A DNA stretch of 5,295 nt from contig JAFUDL010000530.1 of NCBI GenBank assembly GCA_017459225.1, positions 1 through 5,295 of the forward strand, in the 5' to 3' direction. A program made the translations under genes and the position numbers. The notes below the pieces were generated by a model. It did not search any database and was not told the DNA's origin. It worked only from the letters and a program-made list of their open reading frames with translations. Source of the DNA: Kiritimatiellia bacterium (GTDB taxonomy: Bacteria > Verrucomicrobiota > Kiritimatiellia > RFP12 > UBA1067). How positions within the stretch are numbered: the first letter of the stretch is position 1; the number at the start of each line of letters is the position of its first letter. Below, piece by piece: positions 1-5,295 of this stretch.

Positions 1-43
1 AGGGAGAAGTTTCGCCCTACTTCAGCGGGGCACTGTTGACGAA

Positions 44-301
44 TCATCGGATCAGGCGGCGGCGTTGCGAAAAGAGCCATTCGAAGACCCTGTCGTCGGA
101 GAACGTCGACGTCCACACGTTGTGCCCCAGTCCCTTGTACTCGTGGTAAAGGATCTTCTTCCCTCCTGCGGCCTTAATGGCGGCAACCATGTCGCGCGAG
201 CGGCAGACGGGTACGCTCTTGTCGTTGGAACCGTGGAACGCCCATATCGGGATGTCCGTCAGTCGTGGCGCCTGCGCCATATCGCCTCCGTCGCGGCAAG
301 C
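44..301 (-). pseudogene. C-terminal remnant of a serine alpha/beta-hydrolase (esterase-like)
   Basis: This reading frame ends at a TGA at 44-46 and encodes the C-terminal third of an alpha/beta-hydrolase of the PHB-depolymerase/phospholipase-carboxylesterase type. The stretch DIPIWAFHGSND carries the catalytic acid (Asp codon at about 223-221). KGLGHNVW carries the catalytic His (codon 124-122), and FEWLFSQRR is a typical family ending. The segment just before it, DGGDMAQAPRL, also looks like this family. Family-like sequence begins near position 301. Upstream of that, the same frame only gives an out-of-frame, Gly/Arg-rich reading of the glycosidase gene. The nucleophile elbow G-x-S-x-G and roughly 150 expected N-terminal residues are absent, and there is no credible start or ribosome-binding site. 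The fragment overlaps the last 43 bases of the upstream glycosidase gene in another frame. I infer a remnant left by deletion or frameshift, inactive as an enzyme on its own. An assembly or base-call error that split a longer fusion gene is the main alternative. Confidence 0.75.
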
Positions 302-2286
302 GCCTCCTCGAACACCTTTGCGGACGGCATGGGTTCCAGCAAGAACACCGCCGTCGAGTGCTTGGGCAGATTCAAGGTGAAACCGTCCGCATCCTCCGCG
401 ATGACCTTCTCCGTCGTGATTTCGGTGACCTTGCGTACCTTGCGCGGAAGAGCAATCTTGTAGTCGCCCGCCTCGCGCGTGTGGAGCATGAGCCACGCGG
501 AGTTGGCGGAAAGCACCACGTCGGAATCGGTATAGACATGGACGCCCGCCTCCTTGTAGATGCAGCGTAGCTCGTCCGCACTCCTGAACCGAAGCGTCTC
601 AAACGTCTCTCCGCCCGTGAGGCGCTTCACGCGCTCCCATGAGAGCACCGTCTGCGAAGCATACGCCGGGGCGTGAAAGAACACGAGTTTCCGCCCCTGC
701 TCCTTCAGCTTGAGCGCAAGAGCGTACTGTTCGTCCGAGAGGTACTGGCAGTCGAGGAACGCGACAACCTTCGCCTTCCCCTTCACCACGGCGTCGAGGT
801 CCTCGGCGAGATACCAGTCGAACGGCGCGCCGGCACGGTAGAACTCGCCCATCTGCTTCACGTACAGCTGCTCGATGACGGTGCCGGCGAACTTGCCGCC
901 GTGGCCTATGTAGAATCCGCTCTGCGGCTGCGACACTACGGCGACCTCTGAATGGTGCGAGCGGTCGTACCTGAGCGCGACCTCCGCCCACTTCCTCATG
1001 CGTCCCACTGCATCGACGATCTGCGGATCGCGGAACGTCCCTCGCGTGAGGTCCATGTACCATAGCCCCGTGCCGTACGTTACGGTGACGCCGAACTCGC
1101 GGTAGAGGAGCGCGAGCGACTCCTCCATCGTGTTCACGGTGCAGCGACGGTCGGGGCGCTTCTTCCGTTTTTCGAGGTGCGTCATGTCGTCGCCTTCGTC
1201 GATGAAAAGCTTGCCGTGCAGGGCCGCGCTCGCGAGGTACTGCCGCTGCATTCCGTCCTCGCCCAGCTTGCGGCGCCTGTAGGAGTGCGGTGCGGAGAGC
1301 ATGTCGAGGTTCTTGGAAAGGTACATTTTGGACGTGCCGCGGTGGTCGTTCTCGTTCGCCCAAGTGTCCTCGGCCACGTAACCATAGAACGCGAGCGTGG
1401 AAAGCGTGCCTTTCGACTCGTCCTTCACGATGCCGCAGTAATGGTCGATCATCTCCACTGTCACCTCGTTGCAGCATTCAAGGTAGTCCATCACGTGACG
1501 TCCCTTCGCCGGATCGCGCCACCCGCCGTAGGCCATGCAGCGCTCTTCCCTGCCCGGCAGTGTTACAGTCTCGAAATCGGCCTTCGTATCCTTGAACGCC
1601 TCGCGAAGGCGTGCTACGTCGTTGCCGTACTTCCTGCGGAGATAGCGCACGAACGCCTGGCGCATCGGTTCGGAGAGGTCGCCCCATGCGCTGCTGGGCT
1701 CATGCCCCCATACGTCCCAGCTGAAATGTTCGCCGCAGGGACCATTCGCCACGTGTATTCCCATCAGGTGATCGCCGTAGCGGTCAATCAGATGACGCAC
1801 GGCCTTGCGGTAGTACGGCGAAAGCTCTTCGCGGCACTTGAGCGACGCGAACGACTCGCGCACCTGCATACCCTTCCTCCCCGGAGCATACACGTGTCGC
1901 TCGCCCTGGTTCGCAACGCTCCACCAGTCAGGCGCGGTGTAGAAGATGCGCGGGAGGAACGCCGCCTTCGGCGCCCACGAGAGGAGGTTGTCGATGTGCA
2001 AATCCTGGTACGTCATTCCGAACGAACCGTCCTTGCGCCAGTACGGGTTGCGGTAGTGCGGGAACGAGCCGAACATCGCGAAGATGTCCATGCCCGCTGC
2101 CGACATATCCCGCGTATCCTTCTCTTGCGGTTCCCATTGCCAGAACATCATGGCCGGAACGGGCTTCCCGTCGTGGTACAACCCAGGCGCGCCGTTCAGC
2201 TCCGCGACGCGCCAGCCTTTGTCGGCAAACGCGGGCTGTGACACTCCGACCGCGACGGCGAGCGAGATCAAACCTAGCGCTTTCAT
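259..2286 (-). CDS. Secreted GH42-like glycoside hydrolase (beta-galactosidase-like), altered C-terminus
   Basis: The 675-residue product has a classic Sec signal peptide: M-K, a hydrophobic core, then AFA with cleavage likely after Ala21. It is therefore exported. Residues about 30-430 resemble a TIM-barrel of GH42/beta-galactosidase-like enzymes. GIHVANGPCGEHF holds the likely acid/base Glu186 and is followed by the family-typical DLSEPMRQAFVRYLRRKYG. The stretch KLFIDEGDDMTHL (Asp363/Glu364) is the likely nucleophile region. Residues about 445-545 (from VAVVSQPQSGFYIGHG to KLVFFHAPAYAS) resemble the glutamine-amidotransferase-like trimerisation domain of beta-galactosidases. Residues about 575-652 end in a small beta-rich domain closing with AVFLLEP. 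The ATG at 2286 is supported by GGAGG seven bases upstream and overlaps the preceding stop as ATGA, so translation is probably coupled. The last ten or so residues (TEAIWRRRHD) come from DNA that encodes an esterase in another frame, so the natural C-terminus appears lost. Substrate is unknown; the GH42-like assignment is from motif memory, not alignment. Confidence 0.85.
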   Translation of the reverse strand: MKALGLISLAVAVGVSQPAFADKGWRVAELNGAPGLYHDGKPVPAMMFWQWEPQEKDTRDMSAAGMDIFAMFGSFPHYRNPYWRKDGSFGMTYQDLHIDNLLSWAPKAAFLPRIFYTAPDWWSVANQGERHVYAPGRKGMQVRESFASLKCREELSPYYRKAVRHLIDRYGDHLMGIHVANGPCGEHFSWDVWGHEPSSAWGDLSEPMRQAFVRYLRRKYGNDVARLREAFKDTKADFETVTLPGREERCMAYGGWRDPAKGRHVMDYLECCNEVTVEMIDHYCGIVKDESKGTLSTLAFYGYVAEDTWANENDHRGTSKMYLSKNLDMLSAPHSYRRRKLGEDGMQRQYLASAALHGKLFIDEGDDMTHLEKRKKRPDRRCTVNTMEESLALLYREFGVTVTYGTGLWYMDLTRGTFRDPQIVDAVGRMRKWAEVALRYDRSHHSEVAVVSQPQSGFYIGHGGKFAGTVIEQLYVKQMGEFYRAGAPFDWYLAEDLDAVVKGKAKVVAFLDCQYLSDEQYALALKLKEQGRKLVFFHAPAYASQTVLSWERVKRLTGGETFETLRFRSADELRCIYKEAGVHVYTDSDVVLSANSAWLMLHTREAGDYKIALPRKVRKVTEITTEKVIAEDADGFTLNLPKHSTAVFLLEPMPSAKVFEEALAATEAIWRRRHD

Positions 2287-4232
2287 TTCCTTTCCTCCCC
2301 ATGGAAGAATTGCGTGACGGTCTTGGCCTCGCCCTGCTCAACGCCATGCGGATGGTGTCCGTATTCGGAGTGGGGCAGGACTTTCGCATCGCCGCCCGCC
2401 GCCTTGAACTTCGCGGCAAATGCCGCCGAGTTGGCGGAAGGATTTACGGCAATATCGGAAGTGCCGTACACGAGCAAGACCTTGATGCCTGCCTTCGCAA
2501 GCGCGGGTACAAGATTCACGGGCATGCGCGGATCATCACGCCAGCCGCCAGCAGGAACAGCCTTTTCCCATGATCCAAGCCCAACCTTGGCGGGCGGCGT
2601 ATAGCCGTCGAAAGTGAGAAGCGCGTTGTCGAAGTAGATTTTAGCGACGTTCGCAGGTTTTGCAGCGGCATACTGCGCCGCCATGAAACCACCCCAGCTG
2701 ATTCCGATAAGATTCGCCTTCGGCGTGAAGCCAAGCTCCTTCACGAGGAACGACTGAAAGGCGGATGCGGCCGCGACGCCCGCATCGTCCATGCGCGTCT
2801 CAAAGAGGTCGATGTAGGCGTAGTGAAAACCGCGCTTGAGGAGATCGGTCACGCGCATACGCTCCACGTTGCAGTCGGGCCAGAGCATGTTCCAGATCCA
2901 TTGCATGCCGTCGCGGTCACGCGGGACGCGTGACACTACCAGCGGCGCGATGGACGGCTCGACGACCCATGCCTTGCGTCCGTTGAAGTCGAACTGCGTG
3001 CGGCGGTAGCCGTGCCACATGTCCTCGCGCACTACCTTGCATTTCTTCGCGATTTTCGCGCGCAGCGAATCACCATTCAGCTCCGCGTCCATCTGCGCGT
3101 TCACATGCTTGATGATGTCGATCTCCTCTGGATCGTAGGGACGGAGCGACGGGCGGTACAGATCGTGGAACCACTTCGTCATCTTGTAGTTCTTTCCGCC
3201 GCCATTGTCGATCTGACGCCACATGCTCTCCCAAGGCTCATAGGTCTGGTACTTGCCGGCCACGAATCCCCAGCACGTGCAGCCGATCCTCTCCTGCGCG
3301 AAAAACGGATAGCAGTCCTGCACGTCGCAGCCGCGGATGCGCGCAAGCCACTCCGTGTTGATCATCGGACGCCCGAACTTCTCCTTGAGCTCCTTCGCGA
3401 TCTTGATCTGCGTCGCAAGCGGACTGTAGGTGTGGTAGCTGATGATGTCGCTCATCTCCATTGAGACCTTCTCGGCGGGATTGACCGGCTTCACCTGTCC
3501 GCGCCAGATGTCGGCGGCGCATGGATGCTTCACGCCCACCTTCCATGCGATTTCGAAGAGCCTCTTGATGAGCGGCGCCGAAACCTCGCCGCGGCCGTTG
3601 TTTCCGGGTTCGTTCCAGATGTTCCAGAATAGGACGCTGTCGTCGTCCTTGTACTTCTCCATCACCTCCTCGCACATCCTGAAGAACTTCGGCTGCAGCT
3701 CCGGATCATCGGCGCTGATGTAGCCGATCATGCCGGGGAAGCTGCCGTGCTGGCTGCGCTTGCGTCCGCCGTGGTAGCCGATGTCGTACGGCTGCGGACC
3801 TGGCTTCGGCACGGACCAGAGCGGCTTCGGGCGCGAACAGTCGTTGCCGAGGCACATGATGGCGCGTATCTTGTGCTTGCCGCATAACACGAGGAAGCGC
3901 TCGAGGTTGCGCATGTAGCCGTCGTGGTCCTCGCACCAAACGGCGAACCCGTTGTCCTCAGCAATGATGACGCGCACGGTGTTGAAACCGATTGACTCCG
4001 CGAGCGCGAGTTCGCGGTCCATCTCCTCGAAACGCCTGTCGCTCTCCCACACCTGCCACATGTCGTAGCGATTCGCCGCGCTTGCGGGCATGTAGTTGCA
4101 ACCACGGATCCACGGCTGGGCGTTGTACCACTCCCACGCCTGCGCTGGCGTCCAAGGCCCGGTGCGCGGCGCGGCAAAGGCGGCGATTGCCGCCATCGTG
4201 GCTGTCAATGCGATCATGCTCGATGTTCTCAT
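2283..4232 (-). CDS. Secreted bifunctional GH5-like glycosidase / alpha/beta-hydrolase (esterase) fusion
   Basis: The 649-residue product begins with a Sec signal peptide: M-R, a hydrophobic run, and AFA with cleavage likely after Ala20. Residues about 30-390 form a GH5-like clan-A glycosidase module. WNIWNEPG carries the likely acid/base Glu208, and INTEWLAR carries the likely nucleophile Glu294. Next comes CTCWGFVAGKYQTYEPWESM, a stretch typical of secreted proteins often labelled cellulase-family or 1,4-beta-xylanase. Residues about 396-649 form a complete serine hydrolase: GISWGG (nucleophile Ser512), VYGTSDIAVNP (Asp593) and EYGHHPHG (His626, His627 or His629). The expected roles are cleavage of a beta-linked glycan backbone and removal of an acetyl or feruloyl ester; both substrates are inferred. 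I chose the ATG at 4232 because GGAGGAG precedes it and a signal peptide follows. The frame stays open to an ATG at 4358, but that extension would cover the promoter and lacks these signals. The gene is first in a two-gene coupled unit. Confidence 0.9.
   Translation of the reverse strand: MRTSSMIALTATMAAIAAFAAPRTGPWTPAQAWEWYNAQPWIRGCNYMPASAANRYDMWQVWESDRRFEEMDRELALAESIGFNTVRVIIAEDNGFAVWCEDHDGYMRNLERFLVLCGKHKIRAIMCLGNDCSRPKPLWSVPKPGPQPYDIGYHGGRKRSQHGSFPGMIGYISADDPELQPKFFRMCEEVMEKYKDDDSVLFWNIWNEPGNNGRGEVSAPLIKRLFEIAWKVGVKHPCAADIWRGQVKPVNPAEKVSMEMSDIISYHTYSPLATQIKIAKELKEKFGRPMINTEWLARIRGCDVQDCYPFFAQERIGCTCWGFVAGKYQTYEPWESMWRQIDNGGGKNYKMTKWFHDLYRPSLRPYDPEEIDIIKHVNAQMDAELNGDSLRAKIAKKCKVVREDMWHGYRRTQFDFNGRKAWVVEPSIAPLVVSRVPRDRDGMQWIWNMLWPDCNVERMRVTDLLKRGFHYAYIDLFETRMDDAGVAAASAFQSFLVKELGFTPKANLIGISWGGFMAAQYAAAKPANVAKIYFDNALLTFDGYTPPAKVGLGSWEKAVPAGGWRDDPRMPVNLVPALAKAGIKVLLVYGTSDIAVNPSANSAAFAAKFKAAGGDAKVLPHSEYGHHPHGVEQGEAKTVTQFFHGEERK
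2294..2298 (-). promoter_or_regulatory. Ribosome-binding site of the GH42-like gene, inside the upstream gene
   Basis: Read on the minus strand this is GGAGG, seven bases (AAAGGAA) before the ATG at 2286-2284. It lies within the last codons of the GH5-esterase gene (GEERK-stop). The ATGA overlap plus this internal site indicates translational coupling and fixes the start. Confidence 0.8.
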
Positions 4233-4237
4233 TTCTT

Positions 4238-4244
4238 CTCCTCC
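4238..4244 (-). promoter_or_regulatory. Ribosome-binding site of the GH5-esterase gene
   Basis: On the minus strand this reads GGAGGAG, five bases before the ATG at 4232-4230. It is close to a perfect anti-Shine-Dalgarno match. It decides the start in favour of 4232 over the upstream in-frame ATG at 4358. Confidence 0.85.
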
Positions 4245-4257
4245 ATTCAGCGGATTT

Positions 4258-4287
4258 ATTATAACACATGTAATGCAATGGACACAA
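4258..4287 (-). promoter_or_regulatory. Predicted sigma-70-type promoter of the glycosidase operon (extended -10)
   Basis: On the minus strand a perfect TATAAT (4263-4258) is preceded directly by TGT, giving an extended -10 element. A partial -35, TTGTGT (4287-4282), lies 18 bases upstream. Transcription would start near 4251, leaving a leader of about 19 bases that contains only the ribosome-binding site. The spacing to the gene is good. The -35 matches the consensus at only three of six bases, which suits an extended -10 promoter or one needing an activator. Confidence 0.7.
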
Positions 4288-4343
4288 GGTTCTCTCGCGC
4301 CATGGAGATAGGGTGGTGTGCCACGAGAAGCCGAATTGACGCT

Positions 4344-4362
4344 GGCAGTTTTTGGCATTTTT
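4344..4362 (+). promoter_or_regulatory. T-tract UP-like element upstream of the grpE promoter
   Basis: Two imperfect tandem units, GGCAGTTTTT and GGCATTTTT, place two T5 tracts nine bases apart. Relative to the predicted start at about 4406 they lie at roughly -57 to -44, where RNA-polymerase alpha-subunit UP elements sit. The AT tracts stand out in an otherwise GC-rich gap. Role is inferred from position and composition only. Confidence 0.4.
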
Positions 4363-4370
4363 CACTCCTC

Positions 4371-4399
4371 TTGTCTAAAGCGAAAGGAAATGGTATAAT
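4371..4399 (+). promoter_or_regulatory. Predicted sigma-70-type promoter of grpE-dnaJ
   Basis: TTGTCT (4371-4376) and a perfect TATAAT (4394-4399) are separated by exactly 17 bases, giving a predicted start near 4406 and a leader of about 57 bases before grpE. No CIRCE element (TTAGCACTC-N9-GAGTGCTAA) is visible, so there is no sign of HrcA control. The promoter looks like a housekeeping type, possibly modulated by the palindromes just downstream. Confidence 0.8.
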
Positions 4400-4403
4400 T
4401 ATT

Positions 4404-4420
4404 CTTCTACGGTGTAGAAG
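4404..4420 (+). promoter_or_regulatory. Perfect 7-bp inverted repeat at the grpE transcription start
   Basis: CTTCTAC and GTAGAAG form a perfect inverted repeat around a three-base centre (GGT). It begins five bases after the -10 box and covers the predicted transcription start. This position suits a repressor operator. As RNA it could also form a small hairpin at the very 5' end of the transcript, which might stabilise the message. No known operator consensus is recognised. Confidence 0.5.
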
Positions 4421-4433
4421 TCATTGTAATGAC
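4420..4433 (+). promoter_or_regulatory. Second palindrome in the grpE leader
   Basis: GTCATT and AATGAC form a perfect 6-bp inverted repeat around GT. It abuts the previous palindrome, sharing base 4420, and ends 17 bases before the ribosome-binding site. It may be a second operator half or an alternative leader hairpin; the shared base means both stems cannot be fully paired at once. Confidence 0.4.
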
Positions 4434-4450
4434 AAGAACCGTTAAGTATG

Positions 4451-4456
4451 AAGGAG
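4451..4456 (+). promoter_or_regulatory. grpE: Ribosome-binding site that sets the grpE start
   Basis: AAGGAG lies six bases before the ATG at 4463. A second in-frame ATG at 4448 lies upstream of this site and would put it inside the coding region, so the 4463 start is preferred and removes five residues from the longest reading. Confidence 0.75.
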
Positions 4457-4462
4457 ACAAAA

Positions 4463-5179
4463 ATGGAAACGAACAAAGAAGCCATACCAGAAGCAAAGAC
4501 CGCAGAGGCGGAGGCCGCAAAAAACGCCTCCCCCGCGCAGCCGGAAGATACTCCAGCCGCAGCGCAGGACGCCGCTGGCGACGTAAAGTCAGCCGAGGAG
4601 AACACTGCAGAACAGATGGATGAAAAGCAGAAGGCTGAAGAAAAAACTGTCGAGACGGATTCAGCCGATGAGAAGCCTTCCACGGACAAGCCAGCTGAAG
4701 AGAAGCCGACAGAAGACACTACTGAGGAGAAGTCCGCCGAGGAACCCGTCCAGCCGGACTGGAAGGACCGCTACGCACGTGTAATGGCCGACTTCGACAA
4801 CTTCCGCAAGCGTACCGCACGTGACCGCGAGGATCTCGTGAAATTCGCCGCATCCGACGTCATCAAGGCGATGCTTCCAACCGTCGACAATCTTTTCCTC
4901 GCCCTCGAGAAGGCAAAGGACCGCGCCGACGACCCATTCGTGACCGGCGTGAAGCTTGTGTACGACGGCCTCATCAAGGCCCTCGCCGATCAGGGGGCGA
5001 CGCCCCTCGATTCAGTGGGCGAGCCTTTCGACGCTAATTTCCACGACGCCCTCGCCCAGCTTCCCTCCCCCGACGTGGAGGAAGGCGTGGTGATGAACGA
5101 AGTCAAGCGCGGATGGCTGCTGCACGGCAAGCTTCTGCGCCCCGCGCAGGTCGTAGTGAGCGCAGGCAAGGGCGCGTAA
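4463..5179 (+). CDS. grpE: GrpE, nucleotide exchange factor of DnaK
   Basis: GrpE releases ADP from cytoplasmic DnaK so that bound substrate can leave; it works as a dimer with DnaK and DnaJ. The 238-residue product has the family signature in order. RYARVMADFDNFRKRTARDRE (about 103-123) lies in the long coiled-coil helix. MLPTVDNLFLALE (137-149) follows. The beta-wing region contains GEPFDANFHDAL (186-197) and ends with NEVKRGWLL and LLRPAQVVVS. Residues 1 to about 98 are a low-complexity acidic extension rich in Ala, Glu, Lys, Asp, Pro and Thr, with repeated AEEKP-like units. It is longer than the short tail usual in this family. The gene has its own promoter and an AAGGAG site, ends in TAA, and is followed after 16 bases by dnaJ, the common heat-shock order. 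Confidence 0.96.
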   Translation: METNKEAIPEAKTAEAEAAKNASPAQPEDTPAAAQDAAGDVKSAEENTAEQMDEKQKAEEKTVETDSADEKPSTDKPAEEKPTEDTTEEKSAEEPVQPDWKDRYARVMADFDNFRKRTARDREDLVKFAASDVIKAMLPTVDNLFLALEKAKDRADDPFVTGVKLVYDGLIKALADQGATPLDSVGEPFDANFHDALAQLPSPDVEEGVVMNEVKRGWLLHGKLLRPAQVVVSAGKGA

Positions 5180-5195
5180 GGACAGAGGTGCTGCG

Positions 5196-5295
5196 ATGGC
5201 AGAGAAAAGAGACTACTACGAGGTGCTGGGCGTGGCCAAGGACGCCTAGGCCGACCAGATCAAGAGCGCGTACCGCAAGCTCGCGATGAAATGGC
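5196..5295 (+). CDS. dnaJ: DnaJ (Hsp40) co-chaperone, 5' end only, with an in-frame TAG
   Basis: The start of a J-domain is clear: MAEKRDYYEVLGVAKDA, then TAG (5247-5249), then ADQIKSAYRKLAMKW in the same frame to the window edge. These are helices I and II of the J-domain, which stimulates DnaK ATPase activity; the HPD motif would lie just beyond the window. The ATG at 5196 has GAGG seven bases upstream and lies 16 bases after grpE, with which it is presumably co-transcribed. The TAG replaces codon 18, a surface position usually Ser, Thr or a charged residue. One base change from TCG, GAG, AAG or CAG would produce it. As written the product stops after 17 residues. Possible causes are a base-call error, a true nonsense mutation, or TAG read as sense. 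None of the complete genes in the window terminates with TAG or has TAG in frame. Confidence 0.88.

Noticed and set aside
1..43. Possible terminator after the esterase remnant (GCCCC and AGGGC on the minus strand near 14-32)
   Set aside because: The stem is only about four pairs with no following T-run; these 43 bases show nothing else.
599..1477. A 292-codon minus-strand open frame rich in Arg and Pro
   Set aside because: It is an alternate-frame shadow of the GH42-like gene, with low-complexity Arg-rich translation and no motif.
1177..2241. A 354-codon open frame on the plus strand
   Set aside because: It lies wholly antisense to the GH42-like gene, is Val/Arg/His-rich, shows no recognisable domain or ribosome-binding site, and is explained by the GC-rich codon pattern of the opposite strand.
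4233..4358. A 42-residue N-terminal extension of the GH5-esterase protein from the ATG at 4358
   Set aside because: It would translate through the TATAAT promoter and the GGAGGAG site, and would bury the signal peptide; the start at 4232 explains all three signals.
4336..4364. TTGACG at 4336-4341 as an alternative -35 box for grpE
   Set aside because: At 17 bases downstream there is only a T-rich sequence with no acceptable -10, whereas TTGTCT-17-TATAAT nearby is far better.
4340..4380. CIRCE operator for HrcA upstream of grpE
   Set aside because: CACTC occurs at 4364-4368 but the rest of TTAGCACTC and its inverted partner GAGTGCTAA are missing.
4269..4431. TGTAATG occurs in both promoter regions (4269-4275 and 4425-4431) and could be a shared operator half-site
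   Set aside because: Seven bases repeated within an AT-richer gap can arise by chance, and the surrounding bases do not align.

Overview
The window reads as a bacterial chromosome fragment of fairly high GC content. Two divergent gene blocks share one regulatory gap at about 4233-4462. The minus-strand block encodes secreted carbohydrate-active enzymes and the plus-strand block encodes the grpE-dnaJ heat-shock chaperones. Signal-peptide-bearing glycosidases joined to esterase modules suggest a polysaccharide-degrading gut or environmental bacterium. A Verrucomicrobiota/Kiritimatiellae-, Lentisphaerota- or Bacteroidota-like lifestyle fits, but this is inferred from gene content only and no phylogenetic marker was compared.

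Minus strand, in transcription order. A TTGTGT / extended TATAAT promoter (4258-4287) and a strong GGAGGAG ribosome-binding site lead into a 649-residue secreted protein (2283-4232). It carries a GH5-like (clan-A type) glycosidase module followed by a complete serine alpha/beta-hydrolase (esterase) module. Its stop codon overlaps the next start as ATGA. The next gene (259-2286) encodes a 675-residue secreted GH42/beta-galactosidase-like enzyme. The tail of that gene runs out of frame into the C-terminal third of another alpha/beta-hydrolase (44-301). This fragment keeps the catalytic Asp and His regions but has no nucleophile half anywhere in the window, so it looks like a remnant left by deletion or frameshift.

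Plus strand. A good sigma-70-type promoter (TTGTCT-17-TATAAT, 4371-4399) has a T-tract UP-like region upstream and two abutting palindromes at and just after the predicted transcription start. It drives grpE (4463-5179), whose product has a long acidic N-terminal extension. After 16 bases comes the start of dnaJ (5196 to the window end). Its J-domain is unmistakable but is interrupted by an in-frame TAG at codon 18, where homologues usually carry Ser, Thr or a charged residue.

How the genes work together. The two glycosidases are translationally coupled and are probably exported together to attack an ester-decorated plant or mucin-type glycan; the substrate is inferred, not shown. GrpE and DnaJ are the co-chaperones of DnaK. 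The most notable points are the dnaJ amber codon, the broken esterase fused out of frame to the second glycosidase, the glycosidase-esterase fusion, and the palindromic grpE leader. I see no RNA gene, CRISPR array, insertion sequence or recognisable novel defence system.
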